A DNA stretch of 64,000 bases. It comes from Antitrichia curtipendula (Eukaryota; Streptophyta; Bryopsida; Hypnales; Leucodontaceae). Both the position numbers and the translations under genes were made by a program. The notes under the pieces were generated by a model. That model saw only the letters and a list, made by a program, of their open reading frames with translations. It was not told where the DNA came from and searched no databases. The DNA is taken from NCBI GenBank assembly GCA_951230915.1, contig OX579640.1:22216981-22280980 (forward strand), read 5' to 3'. Shown here in pieces: positions 37,101 through 49,419 of this stretch (the first letter of the stretch is position 1; each line of letters begins with the position of its first letter).

Positions 37101-38763
37101 CTTTCGGTTTATATTGAGTATCATAATGAAATCATGTCCTTGTAGCAGTTTTCTTCGGCGTTTAGTCGACACTCTTCACTTGCCAGTCTATGGTCTAATG
37201 GACGGAGACCCGTACGGGTTGGACATTCTGTCAATCTACCGTTTTGGCTCCTTGGTAAGAAAATTCATTCATTGATCATCACTTCTCAGAAGCATTTAAT
37301 AATGTGCTTCATGCATTATAAATGTTACATCATCCAGACATTGTGTAGACATTGGACAGAATGCCGCGGTTGGGGTACTGCTCTGAATAGCGACAAAGTG
37401 CACACTGCAGACAATGGCGTACGATGCCGAGACTTTAGCAGTGCCAACAATTCATTGGTTGGGAGTATTCCTCTCTGATGCTGTCACTTTCGACCTCCCC
37501 GAGAGGTGCCTTCTACAGTTGACCGAGCGAGGTGAGCATTCGACATGAATCTAAAGGCTCACAGCACGTTTGAAGATAATCATGAACACCTGGTTGCAAC
37601 GGCAGTTAGATTCCAGGATGTTGTGGTTAGAGCTAATTGTCTTTCCTGTTGTCAGAAAATGCTTCTGCTCAGTGACTTAACCCCTAAAGAACCTAAGGGG
37701 ACACTCCAAGGTTGGAGCAGGTTCTTATGATCTCAATTTTTGGCATGATTTTTTGAAACTTTTTTTGAAGATAGAAAAACACATTAGCTTTTGAGGAATA
37801 TATTTTTTTATTTCAATTGAGTACATGGGATCAAAAGTTATGCCACCCTAAGCTCAAAGTGGAGGTTGTTGGGTAGCATCAAGAAAATCAAAAAACTCTA
37901 AATAATTTGTTTTTACATTTTTTTTCTCATAGATAATTTTTTTTCTACATGGAAAGATTTGATTTATCATATTTGAACCAGTAATGAGAAAGTTATGGAG
38001 AGTCTTCTTTTTTGAGCAATCCAAGCATATATCTTCTTAAAAAACACCTTATAGGATTCATTTTTTTAATTCAATTTTCACAATTATTAAAAGAAAAGTT
38101 CTCCATTGGGATTAGTTTGTTTAAATTCCATTTTAGAACTACTAACAATTTAGTTTTAGATATGCAAAAATAATTATTTTTTAAGAGTTTTTCACGTTGC
38201 AATAGAAATGGAGGTTTTGAGGGGGGGGTTTAAAACAGGGTCTTGGTCGTTTAGGGGTAATTTAAAAATAATAATGCTGGTTCACAGTAGTCCTGGTTGC
38301 TTGTTTTTCGGTTTACCTGGGAGTACCAGACAAGAGGAAGACTGACGCGATCTTGAGCAGAAGCTATCTGCAACATCTTGCTCCCACGTGGTGGTATGCT
38401 TGCAAACTCCGCTCAACACTCTTCCATAATTGCTGGTTTATATTCACTCTGTCTAATAAACCCCACAGCCTAAAATATAACAGCAGTGCAGTGGCCATTT
38501 TAGCAGAAACCGAGCTGCGGATGTTTGTTTCAGACATGTCTATTATTGAATAACACTTGGGAACTTGTCCCTCAATTGTGAGATTAATTGTTGAACATAT
38601 CGCAGCTTGAAAGTGCTTAGTGCAATTTTATTACAGGGCGAAGCTTGCAGAATTTCGAAATCGAGGTGTAAAGCTGGAGATAGAGGCAGTATCTGCTACT
38701 TCCTTCACATTACTAGCAGATCGGTATATTCCTTCTAAAATTCAAGGACATTGCTACATCTGA
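33792..38763 (+). CDS. SPO11-1: SPO11-1, meiotic double-strand-break transesterase (14 exons, 385 residues)
   Basis: Homolog of topoisomerase VI subunit A that makes the DNA breaks initiating meiotic recombination. Exons: 33792-33840, 34580-34685, 34857-34930, 35082-35183, 35405-35472, 35876-36025, 36387-36416, 36573-36642, 36857-36915, 36997-37028, 37149-37254, 37411-37531, 38330-38393, 38637-38763. They total 1158 nt and every junction is in phase. Key motifs: NLLPHIQ...[12 protein letters not shown] at the N-terminus; ATKRDVYY with the catalytic tyrosine at residue 103; VEKET (Glu213) and DGDPYG (Asp265, Asp267) of the Toprim metal site; C-terminal [11 protein letters not shown] and YIPSKI. 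The motifs match SPO11-1 rather than SPO11-2 or -3. Introns 1 and 5 appear to be GC-AG. The start of exon 6 (TAG acceptor at 35875) is the weakest border and adds about 20 residues not usual in the family. An MITE sits in intron 12. The gene looks intact. Confidence 0.9.
37681..38257. mobile_element. TTAA-type MITE (577 bp) in SPO11-1 intron 12
   Basis: TTAA at 37677-37680 is followed by CCCCTAAAGAACC; the end is CGTTTAGGGG followed by TAATT (target with one change). It belongs to the GTCTC-type subfamily (GGTTCTTATGATCTCAATTT, GGATCAAAAGTTATGCCACC). It lies wholly between exons ending at 37531 and starting at 38330. Confidence 0.85.
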
Positions 38764-39549
38764 GTTTCACGAATCTCTTTCAACCGTCAATAATCTCTAC
38801 TCCCATTCAGGCTCCCACACAGTTCAGTACAGTACTTCAAGCTCTGAGTCTTGGGTTTAGTCTGTGCGATCATCTACTCACTCAATCGGCCTGTCAAACT
38901 CTAAAGCAGCCTTCAAACATGGATTACATGCTAGGGGTGTCAGAGCTGCCGGTCTGAATGCATTTCAGAATGACGTTCCTAAACTCAAGGAGGGGGCTAG
39001 AAATTAGATGAAAGAAGAATTGCATTGTACCCATTTTGGTACAAACCTGCAAATGCGACACCTCGTATCGAGACAATATAGCAGCCTCTTCTTGAATGAA
39101 TCCAAGTTGGGCAATAATAGCTTTAGCCTCAGTAAATACCAAGATGATCGAGAACAAATACCAGAACTTGGAAAGATTTGAAGTATGCCAGCAGCCATCA
39201 CACAAATACGCAGTCTTCGAATTATCTCTTCAAAACAGTCCGCTTTAGGAGCCTCTCAGAGTCTCAGGTAATAACTCGTTACAAGAATACTCAACACACT
39301 GGCCTTCAGTGCACAATTCCTCCTAATAGATTCCATTAACGTCAGTCGGGCAGAACTTGGGAAAGTGAAACTGATACGTCCCTAGACTGTTCTCCCCAAA
39401 GGACCAGCATCCAAGCCGGCTCCCACAGTGTTGGAAAGAGCTGGCTCCATGAAATGGGCTTCTAAGAGCATCTCACATGAAGAGAGTTCCAGCCCAAAAT
39501 ATCTACAACAACCCTGACTCAACCTTCGACGTGAATTAATTCCCCTGCT
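38764..39549. other. Convergent intergenic region SPO11-1 / GCP3
   Basis: 786 bp between two stop codons on opposite strands. It should contain both 3' UTRs and polyadenylation signals. Open frames here (e.g. 38924-39205 minus) show no family resemblance. Confidence 0.5.
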
Positions 39550-42500
39550 TCAGACCAAGGCAGGCTCTGCTCCAAACGAGGGTTTCGTCATCTTAATAGG
39601 AGTTCGCTGGAGTCGAGTTGGGATGGTGGACATGCCCATGTGCTGGCGGGTGTAAAACTCCGAAAAGTCGAGGCGGAAAGAGAGGAACTTCAGGTCTACA
39701 TGCTGTTGCACAGGCAGCTGCGCAATGAATCCTTCAAGCAGAGAGGAGTACTCCACTGCAACCCCGTCCATCTCGTCCCCAAGGCTTCCCAGGAAGTCAC
39801 CTGACATCTGTGCAGTGGACAATTTCCTTTGCCCCGGGCGGGACTTCAATGTGTCACCCTTCCCTTTCGATCTCAGTGATGTCTCTCCCCTGTTAAATAA
39901 ATGAATATCACGAGTTATAATATGCTGAGAAAACAGTGAAGACAGTTGAGGTAGGGACACCCAAATCATCACTGGGCCAAATTCGCCACCCTGAAAACTT
40001 AGACGTATTGATAGGTAGACCACCTGAATGTCTGTTCGAGTGAAGGTTTTAGATCACCCACCAATCAAACTTGCATATAAAGAATGCATTATTTAGTGTG
40101 TCGGACGTTCATTTGGTAACACAAAAATATAAAATTTGACCAATCTAAAAACAGGAATATACATCCTACCTTGGGGCAATGTGCTTCGCTGTAAAGGGAC
40201 TTGACATGTGTCAGGTAACTCTTGGTTGGAGCTATGGAAAAATCTACGTGACACAAGCTAATTTGATTTCATGATGCCAAGTGTTGATTTCTTGCCATGG
40301 TACTACGTTATGTACACTTTCCAAACACGTTTAAATAAGTAATTATACACTGCTGAACTTCAAATGAGTGGGTGACTAAAGAAGAGAACCTGGTTTGAAC
40401 TTCACGTGCATTCTCATAAAGCCTGTCTGCTAGGCCTCTGAACCGCAGAATGAGATCGAAGAGGCTGAAGAGCGTCTTGCAAAGCAACTGAGAGCGCTCA
40501 CCCAACAGGGCCTTCTCCAGAATGGAGCCCAAGTACTTGTCGTGCGCAGCGATCAATTCGTCGAGGTCATGAGCCTCCTCCATCTCTTCCAGAAAGTTGG
40601 ACCACGAGTACTCAAGCACCTCAAACATAATGTAGTACTGAAGATTGGTCACAAAATGGTTCATTTCATTGCGCAGGGTCTGGCACCGTTTGAGCACCGC
40701 GGTGAGCTGAGACTGCCCTCCACCTTCTTTGTTAGACCACAAACGAGCAATCATGCAGTTGGGCTTCATGGTCTGCCATGTTGCACAAAGCGCATGCTCC
40801 ACACGCTTCAGCCTCCAGAGAAAGTTGAAGACTTTCAGGTACTTGCCCATCACTTCTTCCGTGAAGAGTGTCGTCAGTGGCTCTCGAGCGTTGTACTCCA
40901 GTGAAAAGACATCCCATCCTCTGTCGCCATCACTATGCGGCATCATGCGCACCCTGAGCCGGTCGAGTACATCTCCGTCATCGTATTGGGCATTGGATGC
41001 TCGTACCGCACTCTCTAACGTCCCAGACAGCTTGAACGAGCTTAATGTGTTGGCTGGTTGTGCTAGCTCTGGTCCAACCAGATCCATCAAACATTGTATG
41101 AAGTCACCTTGCCCCAACAGGAGGTACCTCTTTATCGCCAAACAGTGTTCCGGAAATCGATACCTGGTAAATCCAAGAGTCCTTCAGCGTGGGACTTCTA
41201 ATATTCAAAACCTACGACAAAAAGGTTGGGAAGAGGGGAGGGGAACATGCCAATGGAGTTTCGACATGCATATAGTAGATAGAAACTAGACAAAGACTAA
41301 GTCAGAAGAAGAGTACTGAAATAGGGTCTTGGTAATCCCTTAACCCCGTAAGTGCACAAAAGGCCGAAAGTGGCTTCAATATCTACAGAAGTTGCAATGA
41401 ATCATTAGGGAAGATAGAAATGTGTCAATAGAAAGAAGAAATCATACCCAACATTTTTGGACGATCAAAATATGTTTTAAAACCTAATAAAATCGACTGT
41501 CAGTTTCCAAAGGGGACCTTCTTTGGACGCTTAGGGATTAAGAAACAGACATACTAACACTAAAGTACCTTTTGTACATGATTTGAATGAGGTGTTTGTC
41601 AATACGACCAGCTGCTTCGGCGACAAGAGTCTCCAGCACCTCAATTTCACCGTAGCCAAGAATACCGCCGCTGGCAGAGGCTCCTGCGGCAGCGACTGCT
41701 TCAGAGGCAGCTTGAGCCCATCCCTGATCGGAACAACAGACTCGAAGAAAGTTGATGGATTTCCCTGTTCTCAAAATACGTTGAGCGAGGGGTTCAGGGA
41801 TGAACGACGGAAGCATAGCAGTCTGAAGTTGATAACCCTCGCGCCAAAGCGCTTCTGCCTTCACTGACTGGGCCGAAACGAAAAACTCTCCATAATAGTC
41901 GTCAATCTCACCTTCAAGTACCCACCTACAGCAGTCATAAACAAAGAGATAACCTCAAAATCACACGACATCCTGAATCTTTACGGCTTGAAACGAAAAA
42001 ACATACAAGGGCCCCATCAAGACAACTAGGTTAGCTGTACAAGGGATCTCAAACTAGGAGCGTGATGTAGCACTTTCCTCATAACCACACCAGACATTAT
42101 ACTAGCTAGAAATAATTCTGCGATTCTTACGCTTTTCAACTATAAGGAACTAACCTACCTCCGAACCATTTCAAAGAGTGGTGAGCAGACTTGGCGCAGA
42201 AGACGCCTCAAGAAAGCACGAACCAAGGGGTCCCCATGTTGGGCGTGCATATGTATAGCCCCTGCCATTGCTCCACCTCGCAATGTCTTGCAGTCATCCA
42301 CCAAGACAGCCATCAACCGCATCCTGACCAACGGCTCGCCAAGCCACACCACCAACCTTCTTAAGGATAAATAGTTCCCAACAGAATTTGCAGAATCGGC
42401 GGTAACCATCAAGGGAATGGGATGATGAACCTGACCCTCAAGTACTGCCATCAATCTATAGTAGTCTGCCAGCTCTTCTTGGAGAGCAGCACAAAAGGCT

Positions 42501-43845
42501 TGACCCACTGTCCCTATCGCTTCCAGTGGCCCATTTTCGAGGCTCTCCGAGATGTGGTTCTTGACTCGCAAGTACAACCATCCTACTTCACAGAGCCGGC
42601 GCACTAGAGTTCTTGTAGATTTCGGAACCTTGATGGATTCATCAATCATGTATCCATCTGCATCTTTGTTGAACTTCACATAGCGGCCATCGATACCCTG
42701 GCACGCATACAGGACATCCCTGACTATGGCCATCTCTGACACATCTGATTCCGATTGAACAATCTCTAAAAATTCTCGCATTGCAGAAGCCTTCGCGTTT
42801 CCATCATCTTTGGTCAAAATAAGCACTCCACCGGGAGAACTTGGTGATTGTGCGCGTGATGATTGTGACCAAGGTTGAGGGGTAGTACCATTCCTGGAAG
42901 AGTAAGATCTGCCAGGCGACACATCGGAGTCTGTTGCATGGTTTGAGAGCTTAGGGTGAATGGTATTAGATGGAAATGCCGGGAGGCCTCCGTGAGCCGC
43001 TGCACCTGAAACATAAGACATTTGAGCTCTCGCTTCCAAGTTCAACTAACTACATTACTAAGTAAATTAGGTCAAATGAAGATATAGTAGACATGATATT
43101 GACTGCACGCCCCAAGTTTCAAGTCGTTCAGCAAATTCGAAATTGTGTGTACTAATTTGAAGCTTGCTACAACTATCAGAAATTACACAGATAGAGTCCA
43201 CAAGGATGGACTCAACTTTCTTACAATGTGGATGAAAATCTCTTGAACTAATTCCGCACAGTTGGTGAGCAGTTAGTGTGTGGTTAGAGCGCAAAGAAGG
43301 GGAAGCGTGTGGTTAGAGCGCAAAGAAGGGGAAGCGTGTGGTCAATGGCGTGTCTACTCGAGTGAGGCGCATGCAAATAAATCAAAAAAAAAAGGACTTT
43401 AAAAAGGTTTAGATATCGAGAGAGCTCCACCTGAGAGGGTGGACGTATACGGAATAGCAGTGCCCCTGGTTTCAGCTCGTTCTCTTCTTTGGTCTTCCGC
43501 AATGGCACGAAGGAGGTACAGTAAAGCCCACCGATTCTCAATAGAACCAGGCCCGCTATAAGATGATAACCTCCTGTGCAAGTCCGCAAAGCTAAGGGCA
43601 TCTGCGGACCTGTTTTCTTGAACTAATTGTCTCTTGATCGCCTCCGCCATTGCAGCTTCATCATTCGCGAGCGAAGGTGCAATCCGACTTCCAATGATCC
43701 GCATCGCGTACTGATGCGCCCGGTGCAGAGTGGCATCTCCCTGCCGTTTCTGGTGCCCACCGCCATTTTCCACACCTCGACTACCACTCGGAAATATACG
43801 CACAGCGAGCTGCCACACTAAATCCGAGACTGCGTCTCCTTCCAT
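39550..43845 (-). CDS. GCP3: Gamma-tubulin complex component 3 (GCP3/Spc98), 5 exons, 910 residues
   Basis: GCP3 with GCP2 and gamma-tubulin forms the small complex that nucleates microtubules at the nuclear envelope, cortex and phragmoplast in plants. Exons on the minus strand: 43431-43845, 42159-43005, 41569-41925, 40390-41163, 39550-39889. They sum to 2733 nt, and all introns are GT-AG with matching phase. Diagnostic stretches include MAIVRDVLYACQGIDGRYVK, LADYYRLMAVLEGQVHHP, LEGEIDDYYGEFFV, FPEHCLAIKRYLLLGQGDFI, MDLVGPELAQPANTLSSF, RASNAQYDD, DRGWDVFSLEY, VFNFLWRLKRVEHAL, MKPNC, EMNHFVTNLQYYIMFEVLE and VDLKFLSFRLDFSEFY. These cover the N-terminal GCP interaction domain and the C-terminal gamma-tubulin-binding domain. 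The length is slightly above the Arabidopsis protein, mostly from a Ser/Pro-rich linker at residues 140-200. No disabling lesion seen. Intron 1 holds a 29-bp tandem duplication and intron 3 a small MITE. Confidence 0.95.
41344..41537. mobile_element. Small TTAA-flanked MITE (194 bp) in GCP3 intron 3
   Basis: TTAA at 41340-41343 and 41538-41541 flanks ends CCCCGTAAGTGC and GACGCTTAGGGA, an imperfect inverted pair of the TTAA superfamily. It lies between exons ending at 41163 and 41569. Confidence 0.7.
43278..43335. repeat. Two perfect 29-bp tandem copies in GCP3 intron 1
   Basis: The unit starts GTGTGGTTAGAGCGCAAAGA. The two copies are adjacent and identical (43278-43306, 43307-43335), and the first bases of a third follow. 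Confidence 0.95.
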
Positions 43846-43870
43846 CGCCTCCTCCTTCCTTCACTAATTT

Positions 43871-44757
43871 GCACCAACGCCACGACCTAACGGTTTTCTC
43901 CCATTGACAAAATCGAACTCTCCCGCCATGTACGACTGCTCAGGGCTCTAAAAACACAGACAGTCTACACTCCGAAAAAACCAATTAAAGAACTACTCTG
44001 TAGGGGAGAGTGGCAGTAGTGAAATCAAGGCGGGTGACGAGAAAAAACACTGCCTCCCACTACACCACACCAATGCCATGACCTAAACTTCTCCCATCAA
44101 CAAAACCACGCAGTGCTAAAGCTTCTGCCATTTAAGATTACTCAGCGCTCCAAATACACCAACAGTCTACATTCACCAGCCTCCGAACAAAACATTAAAA
44201 GAACTAAACCCTAGTTGACTGTGGCAGTAGTGAAATCAAGGAGAGTGAAGTTGAATAACATTGCCTCCAACGCCACATAACACAGTACTCTTCTCATTCG
44301 TCTTTCCAAATTACACCAATGGCAAGACAAAAACTACTCCCATTTACAAAACCGCACAAACCTAACTAGTCCACCACATACGCTTCCTCAGCGCTCTAAA
44401 TGCACTAACAGCCTACAATCACTAGGCTCCGAAGAAAGAATTTTTTTTAAATTTACCCTAAATGAGTGCAGCAGTAGTGAAACCAAGGAGAGGAAGGGAG
44501 AAAGACATTGCCTCCGACTGTACTGTTCTCAGTCTTCTCACTACTCCCAGTTACAAAACCACGAAAAAATACCTAGTCCGCCTCATACGCTTCCTCGGAG
44601 CTGCAAATACACAAGCAGGCTACATTCACCAAGCTCCGAAGAAAAGATTAAAAGATCTAAACCCTAAGCGAGTGTGGCAGTAGTGAAATCAAGGAGAATA
44701 AGGGGAAAACAACGTTGCCTCATACTGACAAAGTACTCTTCTCATTCTTGCACTGGC
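43871..44757. repeat. Four degenerate tandem units (~190-245 bp) upstream of GCP3
   Basis: Units start at about 43871, 44067, 44313 and 44543. Each holds an ordered series of words: CTCCCAT..ACAAAA, CTCAGCGCTC.AAAT, ACA.TCTACA.TCACC, CTCCGAA, GTGGCAGTAGTGAAATCAAG and ACATTGCCTCC. They lie immediately 5' of the GCP3 start codon (minus strand), so they occupy its promoter. Short frames such as 44462-44683 are by-products of the repeat. Confidence 0.85.
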
Positions 44758-46263
44758 GAACTAGTCGGAGCTGGCACACAAGTTGCTGTTATCGAGCGAG
44801 CTTGATCACCAAACGACCGGATCTCGCAGTTGGCAGCTAGAAATTGGCCGAGGAAGGAGATGAGATTTTCTTCTTGCAAATGAAAGCCGCAACTGTGAGC
44901 ACGGACATGATCCGAGAGTGCAAGAAGTGATCTACAGCAACAGCATCCGTCATGGCGGATCCAAATTTGAACAATGGCTCCACATTGAGCGTGCCTGCAG
45001 TCTCTTCCTCACCCTGATTCACACTTCGTCGTTCACGTCTTGGGAACGACGACGACGAGAGAGAGAAACATAAGGGCGGACTTCCATGCTGGCTTAGAAT
45101 CGGCCAAACCTTGTATAAGGTAGGAGGCTCAGAAATGGCACATCTAAGGGCTGTTCCCCCTTTTTCGTGTATTTTATTGGACGGGAATAATTTTAGCTCA
45201 TTTTCAGACAAAGAGAAATAGACAAGGAATCTAACCCAAGTGGTTTTGTAATTTTTCAAGCATTTTTGAATTACTTACGAATTTTCAAACGAGTTGGGTC
45301 ATAGGTCCCTATTTATGACCCTAGGTCTTTTATAAACGGTTTACTTGCAATTCTAAAGAAAGATGGGGAAAGCAAAGCGAATGATTGGCTCTTACAATTG
45401 ATAATACTTTTATCCTTGATTTTTTCAATAAGGTAGGAACACCCATAAGCACAAAAATAAGCAAATTGAAGTAGGAAAACTGATTTATAAGGCTTGAAAT
45501 TTACAGAGTATGTACACAAGAAGGAAGGAAAAATATTGGCATGAATTGTCGATTGTCTTGGACCATCATGACTTGACCAGTAATTTCAGAAGTGGAAAAT
45601 CGTTGAAAATGGATGCCTATGAGTAGGCAGACATCAAACAACGTCTTCATCATGCCATGGTTGCCCTCATCGAATCCTATGCTAGTGTGAGTAGAGCCTA
45701 TAAAAGCAACCTGACGCATCTACATCCGTGAGATAAATATGAACAGGAGGGCATAAAGCCGCGGCTAGTAATTAAGAAAAGTGTGGCTTTCAGAATCTTC
45801 ATGTGCTGATTCAAGATTGCATGGCCATTGTGAGGCTGGGATGAAGCCCCCATAGCAACTACTGGAAGCGCGCCCACATGCTGCCATCACCCACGCCCAG
45901 AGGTGGTGGCTAGTAAGAGGGCAGAGGCAGGCTATTGGCCGAGCAAGCCGTTGCAATCTGAAATGCAACGCCTCCCCTGCCTTCAACGCTTCCCCTGCAT
46001 GCTCTGCCTTCCCCGTGTCACCCACCTTCCTCGCCTCCTTACGTAGCAAAGCGCCCACCGGAGGCGACGACATTGGCATTTCCAAGTCGGGCTCTTCCTT
46101 GGCGCCGGCTTGCCTCCTGGTCCAGCTTCTTCTTCGTGATTTCAGATGCTTTCTGAGCCTTCAAGCGCTCCCGCTGAAGCTTCTTGCAATCTAATTCGAT
46201 CTTCTGAAGCAACTTCTCGGCCTCCTTGTGGGCCTTCTCTGTATGTCGTTTTTTCATCTTCTC
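44758..46263. other. Intergenic DNA, one uncertain open frame
   Basis: A 140-codon frame at 44837-45259 (minus) has a Ser/Arg-rich middle and no recognisable domain; I do not call it a gene. 46039-46257 (minus) encodes a Lys/Glu coiled coil that reads on from the transposase C-terminus below and is probably its tail. Confidence 0.35.
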
Positions 46264-47840
46264 CTACGCCTCTTGCTTCCGTTGTTCTCTTTCTCGTGCC
46301 ACTGCTTTTTTTTTGGACGCCTTCGTTGCCATCGCTGCAATGTATTGCTCGGAAGTCATGAGGATAGACTTATTGTAATCAACTAGTGGCTTTGCTAATG
46401 CTTGGAGCCTTCGTCTTGGGCGTTCTATGTGCGGCAGTGGAAAGAGCTCTCTAATTGTAGTCATGCAAGTGTCTTCTTCATTAGGCTCCGTGCTACCTTC
46501 ACTGGAGTTGTCCTCATCTGCCACAAAGTATTGCCGTCCCTGCATCTCAGTGTCAGGTATGGCTATGTTGCTGCCCTCTCCTTCTGTTGCGTCCATTTTG
46601 TTCTCTTCATCTGATCCACTGCCATTCGCTGAATCCATATAGCACTGACTGGGTTTCAGGTAGGAGTCCATGGCGGATGCTTGGAGTGGCCAAATGCTAG
46701 TTGCAGAGAAGCCCTTCGTGATCTTCTCAACTATAAGTGCCTTCCGTAGTCCTATAGAGACCCATTGAGCGAGCTCCTCCTTACTTACAGCCTTCCCTTT
46801 ATTGTCCACAATCCACCTATCTCAACATGCTCTGAATGCAATTTTAAAGGGTTTGAAAATGCTCATGTCTAGTGGTTGGTGTGGCTTGGTAGAGTGATGA
46901 TGTCCAAGCCGTCGGAGAGAGCTTTCTCCACAACCTCCAATGTCACATGGGAGTCGTATCCATCCAGCAATAAGAGATGCTTATTTTCCACTAAGAGTCC
47001 ATATGTAGTTTTGAGTAGGTCGATGAAGTGGTTGATCCAGCTTAGAAATAAGAAAAAAGTCATCCACCCATTGTGTTGCATGGCAAAGACAGTTGTTGGC
47101 TTACATTTGAGTACGTAGTTTCTGATCTTGCGTTTACCTTTGAAGATATAAAAGTTCGGAATGCTTTCTCCAACTGCGTTGATGCATGAAAGCACTGTCA
47201 AGTGCTCCCTATTGTTAGGTACTGTTGTATGAACTGATCTGGTGCCCCGTCAAGCAAAAACTAGACTAGCGCCTCCACTCTTCCCTGCCTGAGCGCCAGA
47301 CTCATCAGCATTCCAGATGTGAGCTACAAGATACTTGTGTTGCTCGTAAACTTGTTGTAGTTTGTCATACAATGAAGCTACACTGCTTGCATTCAGTCCT
47401 CAAGCATGTCCCTCCTCTAGTGCTTGAGGACACCGCAAGGTCAGCTCGGTATGGCGATGACGGAACCAGTGCATCCAACCGCGCCCGGGAATGCCGTCCC
47501 TAAAGGGCGTCCAACGCTCCTGTGTGATCTCAGACACTTTCCTCCTTAGCTCAGTCACTGAAATGGGATGTACTAACTCCTGCATGTCTAGCATCCATCG
47601 CATAAGCGCCTCTTCATCTTCCTTGCTGAGAACGCCTTGCATGCCCTTCTTTCTTTGTATTATTCTACCATACAAGTGGTCTCGTAGTGACAAGTCAGGT
47701 ATTCTAAATTGCCTTGCTGTTGTGGCAACCGGTGTGCCGTTCTCCACAGCCTCGATCGCCGATGCCAGTTGCTGGTCAAACCACGTCCCTATGCGACAGC
47801 GCCAAGTGCCACGCCCCACCCACTGTGCAGGTCCTATCAA
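46264..47840 (-). pseudogene. Pogo/Tigger-type (CENP-B-like) transposase, inactivated
   Basis: Reading down the minus strand: an HTH region (ATTARQFRIPDLSLRDHLYG), a CENPB-type HTH (LSKEDEEALMRWMLDMQELV and GIPGRGWMHWFRHRH), then a DDE_1 domain. The domain's three acidic sites are visible as HIWNADESG, LLLLDGYDSHVT and PLDMSIFKPF, and an acidic and Lys/Arg-rich tail follows. These are marks of the pogo branch of Tc1/mariner. It is dead: TGA codons at 47400-47402, 47250-47252 and 46822-46824, and a small deletion/frameshift next to a TAG at 46869-46871 just before the third acidic site. The GC content is well above the flanks. I could not find the element's terminal repeats. Confidence 0.85.
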
Positions 47841-49415
47841 AGCGTCGCCCTGGCCAACTGCTTCTCCGGAGCTCCATGTCTACCCGACTACCGTTGCAGA
47901 GCCCAAGGCCGCCCTGCCGCAGCGAGGCTAGCAAGAGTGGCCTCCCCGGGAGCTTCGCCGACCAGCTGCGGGGCTTGCTCAAGGGAGGTCTGCCTGCTCC
48001 AACATAGTTCCATTGATTGGCGGGCGGGGCCGCACTCCTCCCTAGTTGTTGTGGCAGTCATGGCCGCCTCCCAAGCCACACGCTCCGCTTTAGTCCAAGC
48101 CCGAAATCAGCTCCCTTGGCTGTAATTCGTTGCTAGTCTATACAGTGATTGGGTACCCACCTCTGTTTGCTCCATGAAGCTCCCGTATGGCTCTTGTAGC
48201 TTGTCTAACCCTGTGCCTCCGAAGACTTTGTATCCACGCAGATGAGCAGGCCACACCTCTGGGATTTCGTCACTTGCACCGCAATATCCATGACTATCCA
48301 TGATTGTAGTTATAAAATTCACTTTCCTCCTTCGTCACCTCACTTGAGATCCACCACTGTGCACGTTCCTATGTCGAAATTGCTCTTGAAATCATACATT
48401 CAACACGTCTGAATTCAATTATCCCTCACTAAGTTTGCTTGATCTTCTTCACGTATTTGTCTATGAGTATGGTAAGCACTTCATATAAGAATGAGGTACA
48501 CCTTCTACCGTTCTTTTCTCTGCCACTGCCACCATTGGAAGGTCCTATTAATGACTGCGCATTCAAGTAATAGTGCCAGCTGTACCTTTGAACTTCTTTC
48601 CATTATCTCCAAAATCAAAAGAAACTACATGTTTTATAGTACTAATTAAACCTTAAGCCACCATGCTTAGTACTTTAAACCAACGCCCATCTACTTGGCC
48701 ATCTTAATTTATAAAGAATCAATTTTTCATCACCCGCCATTCTCTGCATATAGAACCAAAACTTTGGGCACTTTATTTAGTCACTATTTCCATCCACAAC
48801 CACTATTTCATGTGGCTGCTGAGTTCTTCAACTCCATCCGACGGGCATGGGTGACATTGTAGGTCACACCCATGGGACCCTCTTATTTATGGGTGTTCCT
48901 ACCTTAACTATACATGTCAATTTCAAAACCAACTCATGTCCATTTCACAGCCATTTGTAGGGTTTGTTCTTAATGGTTGCTCCATTTCAGAGCCTCCTAT
49001 CTTATATGAAAGACTAAAAACATTTTGAAATTCTACATGAACCTAAAATAGTCACAAATTTTAATTGAGCATATTTATTATAATTAAACATAAATTATTT
49101 TGTCAAATCTTGTTGACAACTGAAAGAGGATTCCAATGCATTTTAATATGCTTTATTGTGACACCATGTGAATAAGATATGAATTTTCAAAATCTTGTCT
49201 CTTTGTGTACCTAAGAACAATGCTAATCACTCTTATAGACTCTCATGTTTTGATTGTGTATATCTTGTGCAATCAATATCTAGATCTTTGTAACACTTTT
49301 TGGTCTAAATAAAGGTGTCATATTCTAAAAAGTGTTGAAAATTGGAATCATTGGTTGGCAAAAAATTCAAAAGAGGCTTGTGAAAAGCAATGCAAGAAAG
49401 TTCTCAAACCTTTTT
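47841..49415. other. Intergenic DNA next to the dead transposase
   Basis: The GC-rich part up to about 48.1 kb probably belongs to the pogo-type element (5' region). A 71-codon minus frame at 48107-48322 is unrecognised. Beyond 48.3 kb the sequence is AT-rich with nothing identifiable. Confidence 0.35.
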
Positions 49416-49419
49416 TTAA

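Noticed and set aside
37650..37680. TTAA MITE interrupting a SPO11-1 exon (ATGCTTCTGCTCAGTGAC before the insertion looks coding)
   Set aside because: The true next exon ([17 protein letters not shown], 38330-38393) joins 37531 in phase, so the MITE lies in an intron.
40542..41289. Plus-strand ORFs of 120 and 186 codons
   Set aside because: They are antisense shadows of GCP3 exon 4.
44462..44683. 73-codon ORF upstream of GCP3
   Set aside because: It lies within the degenerate tandem repeat and is not conserved between units.
47491..48125. Plus-strand ORFs of 97-146 codons
   Set aside because: They are antisense to the pogo-type transposase and its GC-rich 5' part; composition-driven.
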